NCBI GenBank assembly: GCA_945957245.1
Contig: CAMFLD010000181.1
Coordinates: forward strand, 1 to 6,130
DNA length: 6,130 nt
Direction: 5' to 3'
From: an uncultured Flavobacterium sp.
GTDB lineage: Bacteria > Bacteroidota > Bacteroidia > Flavobacteriales > Flavobacteriaceae
Of the stretch, positions 1 through 5,243 are shown one piece after another. How positions within the stretch are numbered: position 1 is the first letter of the stretch; every line of letters starts with the position of its first letter. The notes beneath the pieces were generated by a model, which searched no databases, had not been told where the DNA came from, and saw nothing but the letters and a program-made list of their open reading frames with translations. Position numbers and translations under genes: made by a program.

Positions 1-168
1 GCTTATGATTTTGTGCTGGATAATGATAAACCATTGCTGATAGAAATCAGCTACGGATTTGCCAATGCAGGTTATGATGACTGTGTAGGCTATTGGGATG
101 AAGCCATGAATTGGCATGAAGGCAAGTTCAATCCTTATGGATGGATGGTAGAAATGATGCGGAAGTAA
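1..168 (+). CDS. ATP-grasp family protein, C-terminal fragment (5' end outside window)
   Basis: An open frame runs from the first base through 55 codons to TAA at 166-168; the start lies upstream of the window. The visible part begins in the last strand of an ATP-grasp fold: hydrophobic PLLIEISYGF (visible residues 11-20) carries the acidic residue E15 expected to bind Mg-ATP, with S17 where many ATP-grasp enzymes have Asn. The tail contains VGYWDEAMNWHEGKFNP and ends GWMVEMMRK, a pattern I remember from ATP-grasp proteins of bacterial polysaccharide clusters. The fold usually catalyses ATP-dependent ligation of a carboxylate to an amine through an acyl-phosphate. In a sugar cluster this suggests attachment of an amino acid or similar group to a glycan, but substrate and product cannot be read from this fragment. 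Its stop codon overlaps the start of the next gene by one base (TAATG), which suggests translational coupling. The family call rests on remembered motifs only. Confidence 0.72.
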   Translation, partial: AYDFVLDNDKPLLIEISYGFANAGYDDCVGYWDEAMNWHEGKFNPYGWMVEMMRK

Positions 169-1136
169 TGAAAGAGTTTGCTCCGATTTTAGTTATGGTT
201 TATGACCGCCTGGAAAGTCTTAAAAAATGTATTGAGGCTTTGAAAGGTTGTGATGAAGCTTCCCAATCAGTGCTTTATGTTTCTTCTGATGCAGCTTATA
301 AGACTCAGGATTCAGAAAAAATTGAAGCCGTTCGGGAATACATTCAAACCATTTCCGGATTCAAAAAAGTTATTCCGATTATGCCTAAAGAAAACCGAGG
401 ACTTAACGGAGCTTACAATACCGCTATTGACTTGATTTTTAAAGAACATGATACTTTCATTTTTATGGAAGATGATATCATCGCTGCTCCCGATTTCCTG
501 AAGTTTGTCAATGAAGGTCTGGAGTTTTATAAAAACGATGCTAAAGTACTTTCAATATCGGGATTCTCACATTCGGTTTTCTTTGATGTAAACAAAGAAC
601 AGCAATCCGAAATCTATTTCACCCAGCGCTGGTGTCCGTGGGGATTTGCATCCTGGAAAGACAAAATCCTGAAAGTTAAAGACCTGTCATTAGAAGAACT
701 TAAGAAAGACCTAAATAATAAAACTTTTATCAGCAGTCTGGATAAAATCGGAATTGATTTGTTTACCGCATTTCAACGGAAATTATACAAGAAGGAACCT
801 TTGGTTTTAGATTACCGATATGTTCATTATATGGTAAAAAACGATCTTTATACCGTTACACCCTATACTACTAAAACATTCAATATAGGTAATGACGGAC
901 AGGGAACCCGAACACGGAAAAATGAAAAGTATACCCGTTTTGATTTAGAAATACTAAAGAATATAGTACCGTTCGAATTATCAGGATTTGCAAGTGAAAA
1001 AATAAATAACTCGTTTAATTTTTTATGTAATAATACTCAAACCAATAAGTTAAAACGCATTTTGAATACTATTGGCCTATTGCAGTTTGGTTATTACCTT
1101 CATGAAAAAAAGAAAAAATGGCGCAGCAGAAAATAG
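168..1136 (+). CDS. GT-A fold glycosyltransferase (GT2-like), 322 aa
   Basis: Predicted cytoplasmic glycosyltransferase that moves a sugar from a nucleotide donor onto a growing polysaccharide unit. Numbering is from ATG 168. The N-terminus (APILVMVYDRLESLKKCIEAL, residues 5 onward) is the first beta strand and helix of a GT-A Rossmann-like fold. NRGLNGAYN (76-84) resembles the GT2 NxGxxxAxN segment. FMEDDIIAAPDF starts near residue 99, and EDD (101-103) is the DxD-like metal and nucleotide-sugar site. WCPWGFASW (155-163) corresponds to the WGWATW motif of this group, and NIGNDGQGTR (239-248) is a conserved-looking late loop. I chose ATG 168 over ATG 141 because 141 lies inside the ATP-grasp frame and adds nine residues (MDGRNDAEV) before the fold, whereas 168 gives a stop-start TAATG junction. 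The C-terminus is a hydrophobic stretch followed by a basic tail (HEKKKKWRSRK). The last 19 bases overlap the next gene. The class is well supported; donor and acceptor are unknown. Confidence 0.88.
   Translation: MKEFAPILVMVYDRLESLKKCIEALKGCDEASQSVLYVSSDAAYKTQDSEKIEAVREYIQTISGFKKVIPIMPKENRGLNGAYNTAIDLIFKEHDTFIFMEDDIIAAPDFLKFVNEGLEFYKNDAKVLSISGFSHSVFFDVNKEQQSEIYFTQRWCPWGFASWKDKILKVKDLSLEELKKDLNNKTFISSLDKIGIDLFTAFQRKLYKKEPLVLDYRYVHYMVKNDLYTVTPYTTKTFNIGNDGQGTRTRKNEKYTRFDLEILKNIVPFELSGFASEKINNSFNFLCNNTQTNKLKRILNTIGLLQFGYYLHEKKKKWRSRK
1106..1112 (+). other. In-phase A AAA AAG slippery heptamer at a gene overlap (possible -1 frameshift site)
   Basis: Bases 1106-1112 read A AAA AAG, with AAA (1107-1109) and AAG (1110-1112) as zero-frame codons of the upstream glycosyltransferase. 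This is the phase required for tandem -1 slippage, as known for Escherichia coli dnaX. After such a slip the next codons are GAA (1112), AAA (1115) and ATG (1118), which is the start codon and frame of the downstream GT4 gene, with no stop between. The same A-rich tract also serves as the leader of that gene, which is a sufficient ordinary explanation. I see no upstream Shine-Dalgarno-like stimulator and no strong stem-loop at the usual short distance downstream. The heptamer and its phase are certain; use in the cell is speculative. Confidence 0.3.
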
Positions 1137-2191
1137 TTATCGTATTGCCTAAACTAACTCCGGGCGGAACCGAAAGAACCGCTGTGGTACTGGCTAATTA
1201 TATGGCAGAACAGAATATTGATGTTACTGTATTAGTCATGTTTAAAAGGGATAAGTTTTATGAGTTAAATCCAAAAGTAAAACTGATTGAACCGGATAAT
1301 TTCCGTGATAAATATGGCAAAATCCTCTCTTTTCCAATGTTGCTCTGGTATTTGAGAAAAAATATCAAAAACGAAAAGCCGGATACTGTTTTCTGTCTTG
1401 GCTATATGCTTTTAGGAATCATAACTTCCGTCGGAATAAAAACAAAAGTAATCATATCAGGCCGAAGTAGTCCGGATAGAGTAAGATTTCCGGGAAATGC
1501 ATTATTTAACGGAATTTACAATATGTGCTATTCGATATTGAAATTCAGGATTGACGGAATTATTGCGCAGACCAATTACGCCAAAGAAGTTTATCAGAAA
1601 AAATACAAATGTCCCATAGTGGTTATTCCAAATTTCCTGAGAGAAATCAAGGAATATCCTTCTGAAAGAAAAAACCAAATCATCACTTTAGGACGTTGTT
1701 CTTATGAAAAAGCCCAGCATTTTTTATTAGAAGCATTTGCCCAACTTAATGCACCTAATTGGACTTTAGCCATCATTGGAGACGGTCCGTTGCTTGAAGA
1801 ATTAAAAAGTCAGGCAAAAGCATTGAATATAGCAGAAAAAGTCGAATTTTGCGGCTTTCAGAAAGAAGTCGATTTATATCTTTCAAAAGCTAAAATATTT
1901 GGATTTACTTCCATCATCGAGGGATATCCTAATGCTTTGATTGAAGGAATGGCAAATGGCTTGGCACCAGTAAGTTTCAACTGTGTAGCAGGCCCGTCTG
2001 ATATTATTAAAGAAGGCGAAAACGGATTTTTGGTCCCCGTAGGAGAGGTGGCTCTTTTTGCTCAAAAATTACAGATGTTGATTGATGATAGAGCTTTATT
2101 GGAAAAAATAAGCAGTAATGCTTCAAAAATTAAAGAAACAAACAATTTAAAAATTATAGCCGAAAAATACAGCCGGTTTTTAATCGGATAG
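1118..2191 (+). CDS. GT4 family glycosyltransferase, 357 aa
   Basis: Retaining GT-B fold glycosyltransferase with two Rossmann-like domains, expected to work at the cytoplasmic face of the membrane on a lipid-linked glycan. The N-terminal domain opens with KIVIVLPKL and the glycine-rich PGGTER (15-20), typical of GT4 enzymes acting on sugar polymers. The C-terminal donor-binding domain begins around residue 185 with IITLGRCSYEKAQ (LGR at 191-193; KAQ in the place of the usual K-G/N-hydrophobic segment). IIGDGPL (219-225) and VEFCGF (242-247) follow, then the EX7E signature E268-GYPNALI-E276 that contacts the nucleotide sugar. AGPSDII (291-297) and ENGFLVP (301-307) complete the pattern. It is full length for the family, with no signal peptide or membrane span. 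The start overlaps the upstream gene by 19 bases and is preceded by an A-rich tract rather than a Shine-Dalgarno sequence. GPSDIIKEGENGFLV-type ends occur in transferases with various hexose donors, so the sugar is not assigned. Confidence 0.93.
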   Translation: MAQQKIVIVLPKLTPGGTERTAVVLANYMAEQNIDVTVLVMFKRDKFYELNPKVKLIEPDNFRDKYGKILSFPMLLWYLRKNIKNEKPDTVFCLGYMLLGIITSVGIKTKVIISGRSSPDRVRFPGNALFNGIYNMCYSILKFRIDGIIAQTNYAKEVYQKKYKCPIVVIPNFLREIKEYPSERKNQIITLGRCSYEKAQHFLLEAFAQLNAPNWTLAIIGDGPLLEELKSQAKALNIAEKVEFCGFQKEVDLYLSKAKIFGFTSIIEGYPNALIEGMANGLAPVSFNCVAGPSDIIKEGENGFLVPVGEVALFAQKLQMLIDDRALLEKISSNASKIKETNNLKIIAEKYSRFLIG

Positions 2192-2208
2192 GCATAAAGA
2201 AAACAAAT
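2192..2208 (+). promoter_or_regulatory. A-rich translation leader before the epimerase gene
   Basis: The 17 bases between the GT4 stop codon and ATG 2209 are purine-rich (AAAGAAAACAAAT just before the ATG) and lack a GGAGG-like sequence. This matches the usual Bacteroidota initiation context, where A-rich unstructured leaders replace strong Shine-Dalgarno pairing. It supports ATG 2209 as the start. There is no room for a complete promoter without reaching into the preceding gene. Confidence 0.45.
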
Positions 2209-3123
2209 ATGAAAATTTTAATAACAGGTGGAGCCGGATTTATTGGTTCAGCAATTGTTCCAAAACTGCAGAGCGAAAACCACGATGTTTATGTTTTTGA
2301 TAATCTGAGTTTTGGGAACCGTGAATACATCAATGTTGTCGATGACCACTTTTTCCTTGGTGATATTCGTGATGTGAATATTGTTTCCAATGCTATAACA
2401 ACTATTTCACCGGACATTATCATTCATTTGGCAGCAGTGCATTTTATTCCGTATTGTAACGAACATCCTTTTGAGTCCTCAGACATCAATATCCGGGGAA
2501 CTATGAATGTTTTGGATGCAGCAAAAAAAGTAAAAAACCTTAGTAAAATTTTCTTTGCATCAACTGCAGCAGTTTATCCAATTTCAGATAATGCCGTAGC
2601 TGAAAATGATGAAGTACGTCCACTGGATATTTATGGTTTGAGTAAATTAGCAGGAGAACAATTGTTGCAGAAATTCCACCTTGAAACCGGAATAGACACC
2701 ATTTGTTGTCGCTTCTTCAATGCATTTGGACCTAATGAAACCAATCCGCATTTAATTCCCGAAATCGAAAAACAGATTAAAGACGGAAGCCGTAAAATTG
2801 CATTAGGTAACCTTACTCCAAAACGCGACTTTATCCACACTCATGATATGGCCAATGCCGTTTCAGCTTTGATTAAGCTTGAAAATGTTGGCTTTGATAC
2901 CTTTAATTTAGGCCGTGGAATAGAGTATGCCGTAACCGAAGTAGTAGAAGAATTCGAAAAGATATTAAACGAAAAAATCATAATTGAAGTGGATCAGGCC
3001 CGAGTGAGGAAAGTAGAACGACTGCATTTGCTGGCAGATGTTTCCAAACTTAAGCAAAGAACAGGTTGGGAGCCACAATGGAGCCTGAATCAGGGAATAA
3101 AGGATTTGGTTGAAAACTGGTAA
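2209..3123 (+). CDS. NAD-dependent nucleotide-sugar epimerase/dehydratase (extended SDR), 304 aa
   Basis: Soluble short-chain dehydrogenase/reductase that probably interconverts nucleotide sugars, most likely a C4 epimerisation like UDP-glucose 4-epimerase. The cofactor site is GGAGFIGS (7-14; GxxGxxG at G7, G10, G13), and D31 after the second strand favours NAD over NADP. GDIRD (51-55) and HLAAV (73-77) are the adenine-side and active-site strand motifs. The catalytic triad appears as T119 (in ASTAAVYP), Y142 and K146 (YGLSK). RFFNAFGP (168-175), KRDFIH (205-210) and FNLGRG (232-237) belong to the substrate half. At 304 residues it is shorter than the roughly 340 of E. coli GalE, and it has VYP where GalE has VYG, so it is a GalE-like enzyme rather than a clear GalE. 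It lies between two glycosyltransferases, 17 bases after one and 3 bases before the other, which suggests that it makes a donor sugar for them. Fold and chemistry class are secure; the substrate is open. Confidence 0.9.
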   Translation: MKILITGGAGFIGSAIVPKLQSENHDVYVFDNLSFGNREYINVVDDHFFLGDIRDVNIVSNAITTISPDIIIHLAAVHFIPYCNEHPFESSDINIRGTMNVLDAAKKVKNLSKIFFASTAAVYPISDNAVAENDEVRPLDIYGLSKLAGEQLLQKFHLETGIDTICCRFFNAFGPNETNPHLIPEIEKQIKDGSRKIALGNLTPKRDFIHTHDMANAVSALIKLENVGFDTFNLGRGIEYAVTEVVEEFEKILNEKIIIEVDQARVRKVERLHLLADVSKLKQRTGWEPQWSLNQGIKDLVENW

Positions 3124-3126
3124 AAT

Positions 3127-4263
3127 ATGAGCGAAAACAGATTAAGATTGGGCTTACTTTTTAATTTCAATCCCAAATGGACTGGCGGTATTATTTATTT
3201 GCTGAACGCCATTCGTATACTGAATTTCTTGGAAGACAAGGACAAACCTACAGTTGTGGTTTTGTACAATCCGGCTCTTAAAAAGTACGTAGACGAAATC
3301 AATTATCCTTATATGGAGTTGGTGCCACATAATTTTACATCGATTTACAAAGGATATGTTGATTCAATCCTGAAAAATAAAAACGTTTTTGTACATGATT
3401 TGGTAATCAACCATAAACTTGATGCTGTTTTCCCGATGCACGATTATCCGGTAAAAAGCAAACTGAATGCCAAATTAGTTTCCTGGTACGCTGATTTACA
3501 GCACATGTATTATCCACAGTTTTTTACCAAAAGAAAACGGTTGGAACGCAACGCCAGAATTAAACTGATCTTGAAAAACTCCAAAGATTTGGTGGTTTCA
3601 AGTCAGGCCGTGAAAGATGATTTTTTTAAATTTTTTAAAGTTCCAAAAGGGCTAAACATTCATATTTATCATTTTGTTTCCATCATTGAAGGTCTACCCG
3701 ATATGACTTTTGATGAAATTCGGGCGAAATATGATTTACCGGAACACTATTATATGATAAGCAATCAGTTTCATAAACATAAGAACCATAAAGTTGTTTT
3801 TGAAGCAGTAGCTGAACTAAAGAAAAAAGGAATTGAAGTAGCCATCGGAATTACCGGCCGTTTCCCGGATGAACCGGATTCTCCTTACATGCAGGAATTA
3901 CACGACATCATCAACCAAAACGATTTGAAAAAATCAATCAAATTTCTGGGACTGATTCCAAGAGGCGATCAGTTTTTGCTGATGAAATACTGTAAAGCCA
4001 TTATCCAACCAAGTTTATTTGAAGGTTGGAGTACGGTTATAGAAGATGCAAGATCACTACAGGTTCCGGTTATAGCGGCTAATCTTAATGTGAATATCGA
4101 ACAGTTAGAAGAAAAGGGAACTTATTTTGAGCCTCATAATGTTGCTCAATTGGTTTCTATTCTGGAAAATTATCCTAACAGGGACTACAGCAAACAGCTT
4201 TACGATTCGTACGAAAACCGAATGAAAGCAGCAGCATACGAATTACTATCAGTTTTTAAATAA
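3127..4263 (+). CDS. GT4 family glycosyltransferase, 378 aa
   Basis: Second GT-B fold transferase, with different motifs from the GT4 enzyme upstream, so it is not a recent duplicate. The N-terminal acceptor domain has LGLLFNFNPKWTGGIIYL (8-25), with the paired glycines G20-G21 near the donor loop. VSWYADLQHMYYPQFF (118-133) is characteristic of one subgroup. SNQFHKHKNHKVVFEA (212-227) marks the start of the donor domain, with HKNH in the place of the usual K-N segment. GITGRF (241-246), IKFLGLIPRGDQF (271-283) and PSLFEGWSTVIEDA (295-308) follow. The glutamate pair E299/E306 is one residue closer than the usual EX7E, as I remember for this FEGWSTV-type subgroup. No membrane segment or signal peptide is visible. 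It starts 3 bases after the epimerase stop and ends 6 bases before fcl, consistent with one transcript. It may use a product of a neighbouring enzyme, such as GDP-fucose, but the sequence does not show the donor. A tandem 9-base repeat lies mid-gene. Confidence 0.92.
   Translation: MSENRLRLGLLFNFNPKWTGGIIYLLNAIRILNFLEDKDKPTVVVLYNPALKKYVDEINYPYMELVPHNFTSIYKGYVDSILKNKNVFVHDLVINHKLDAVFPMHDYPVKSKLNAKLVSWYADLQHMYYPQFFTKRKRLERNARIKLILKNSKDLVVSSQAVKDDFFKFFKVPKGLNIHIYHFVSIIEGLPDMTFDEIRAKYDLPEHYYMISNQFHKHKNHKVVFEAVAELKKKGIEVAIGITGRFPDEPDSPYMQELHDIINQNDLKKSIKFLGLIPRGDQFLLMKYCKAIIQPSLFEGWSTVIEDARSLQVPVIAANLNVNIEQLEEKGTYFEPHNVAQLVSILENYPNRDYSKQLYDSYENRMKAAAYELLSVFK
3622..3639 (+). repeat. Two tandem copies of TTTTTTAAA inside the second GT4 gene
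   Basis: Two perfect 9-base units lie back to back and encode Phe-Phe-Lys twice (residues 166-171). A preceding T makes a run of seven T at 3621-3627. Gain or loss of a whole unit would keep the frame. A one-base change in the T7 run, or a -1 slip there, would end translation immediately at TAA (3627-3629) and leave only the N-terminal domain. It may be chance in AT-rich DNA. Confidence 0.7.
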
Positions 4264-4269
4264 AATTAA

Positions 4270-5220
4270 ATGGACAAATCTTCAAAAATATACATAGCAG
4301 GCCACAAAGGAATGGTAGGAAGTGCCATTTGGAATGCCCTAAAAAACAAAGGTTATGAAAATCTGATAGGTAAAACCAGTAAAGAACTGGATTTAAGAAA
4401 TCAGGCAGCCGTTCAGGAATTTTTTGCCAAAGAACAACCCGATGTTGTGATTGATGCAGCGGCAAGAGTGGGCGGAATCTTAGCCAACAACAATTATCCG
4501 TTTACTTTCCTGATGGAAAATATGCAGATACAAAATAACCTGATTGATACATCATTACAACAGGATGTTGATAAGTTTATCTTTTTAGGGAGTTCCTGCA
4601 TTTACCCTAAGTTAGCACCACAACCTTTGCATGAAGACTGTTTACTGACTTCATCTTTGGAACCAACTAACGAATGGTATGCCATTGCCAAAATATCAGG
4701 AGTAAAGGCCTGTGAAGCTATTAGAAAGCAATTTGGAAAAGATTTTGTAAGTCTGATGCCAACGAATCTTTATGGTCCAAATGACAATTTCGATTTACAG
4801 ACATCCCACGTTTTGCCTGCAATGATGCGTAAATTCCACGAGGCAAAAATAAATGGCAATCAACCTGTAACACTTTGGGGTTCCGGTTCGCCGATGCGTG
4901 AATTTTTGCACGTACATGATTTGGCAGAAGCCGTAGTTTTTGCTTTGGAAAACAAATTCGAAGACAACCTTTACAATGTAGGAACCGGAGTAGATTTGAC
5001 CATAAAATCATTAGCCGAATTAATCCAAAAAACAGTTGGTCATACCGGAGAAATTATCTGGGACAGTACTAAGCCTGATGGAACGCCACGCAAACTGATG
5101 GATGTTTCTAAAATGGCTAATCAAGGCTGGAAGGCCAAAATTACACTCGAAGACGGCATCAAGACAACCTACAATTGGTTCCTGGAGCACGAACATTCGT
5201 TTAAGGAAGTTAAAATGTAA
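4270..5220 (+). CDS. fcl: GDP-L-fucose synthase (GDP-4-keto-6-deoxy-mannose 3,5-epimerase/4-reductase)
   Basis: Bifunctional cytoplasmic SDR enzyme that epimerises GDP-4-keto-6-deoxy-D-mannose at C3 and C5 and then reduces C4 with NADPH to give GDP-L-fucose. IYIAGHKGMVGSAI (7-20) has the GxxGxxG site at G11, G14 and G17, in the form typical of this family. Other hallmarks are AARVGGILAN (64-73), LGSSCIYPK (106-114), Y137 and K141 (YAIAK), NLYGPNDNFD (166-175), H180, GSGSPMREFLHV (204-215) and the late KPDGTPRKLMDVS (268-280). S108, C110, Y137, K141 and H180 sit one position beyond the E. coli catalytic set S107, C109, Y136, K140 and H179, so all catalytic residues are present. The length of 316 residues agrees with about 321 in E. 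coli. The gene lies 6 bases after a GT4 gene and 23 bases before gmd, whose product is its substrate. The order fcl then gmd is the reverse of the E. coli colanic acid cluster. The function is very well supported. Confidence 0.96.
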   Translation: MDKSSKIYIAGHKGMVGSAIWNALKNKGYENLIGKTSKELDLRNQAAVQEFFAKEQPDVVIDAAARVGGILANNNYPFTFLMENMQIQNNLIDTSLQQDVDKFIFLGSSCIYPKLAPQPLHEDCLLTSSLEPTNEWYAIAKISGVKACEAIRKQFGKDFVSLMPTNLYGPNDNFDLQTSHVLPAMMRKFHEAKINGNQPVTLWGSGSPMREFLHVHDLAEAVVFALENKFEDNLYNVGTGVDLTIKSLAELIQKTVGHTGEIIWDSTKPDGTPRKLMDVSKMANQGWKAKITLEDGIKTTYNWFLEHEHSFKEVKM

Positions 5221-5243
5221 TTACTATATTTAAAGAATATACT
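5221..5243 (+). promoter_or_regulatory. Short AT-rich leader between fcl and gmd
   Basis: This is the longest gap in the window at 23 bases. It is almost entirely A and T, contains AAAGAA about ten bases before ATG 5244, and has no GGAGG-like element, inverted repeat or terminator. It probably acts only as an unstructured A-rich ribosome-entry leader. I see no clear Bacteroidota -33/-7 (TTG, TAnnTTTG) pair. Confidence 0.35.

Noticed and set aside
250..435. A 61-codon plus-strand open frame in another frame of the GT-A gene
   Set aside because: It lies within a well-supported gene, shows no motif of its own and has no gene-like spacing to neighbours.
1164..1182. Small inverted repeat GCGG/CCGC as a frameshift stimulator or regulatory hairpin
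   Set aside because: It has only four pairs with an 11-base loop, about 50 bases from the heptamer, inside codons for the conserved PGGTER region.
2523..2529. Another in-phase slippery run (A AAA AAA) in the epimerase gene
   Set aside because: A -1 slip meets TAG at 2541-2543, so it leads to no useful frame. It shows that such runs occur by chance in this A-rich DNA and tempers the 1106-1112 finding.
1883..2840. Short minus-strand open frames opposite the first GT4 gene (1883-2065) and the epimerase (2631-2840)
   Set aside because: Both are fully antisense to strongly conserved motif regions (EX7E; YxxxK and RFFNAFGP) and show no protein family features.
4256..4465. A 69-codon minus-strand open frame at the start of fcl
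   Set aside because: It lies opposite the NADP-binding region of fcl and has no recognisable motif or independent leader; best explained as a shadow.
4721..5011. A 96-codon open frame on the minus strand opposite fcl
   Set aside because: It lies wholly inside a gene with intact catalytic motifs, has no recognisable domain and is rich in Cys, Arg and Leu as expected of an antisense shadow.
5221..5243. A possible promoter or terminator between fcl and gmd
   Set aside because: There is no GC-rich stem with a T run and no convincing -33/-7 pair, and the gap is too short to hold a full promoter.
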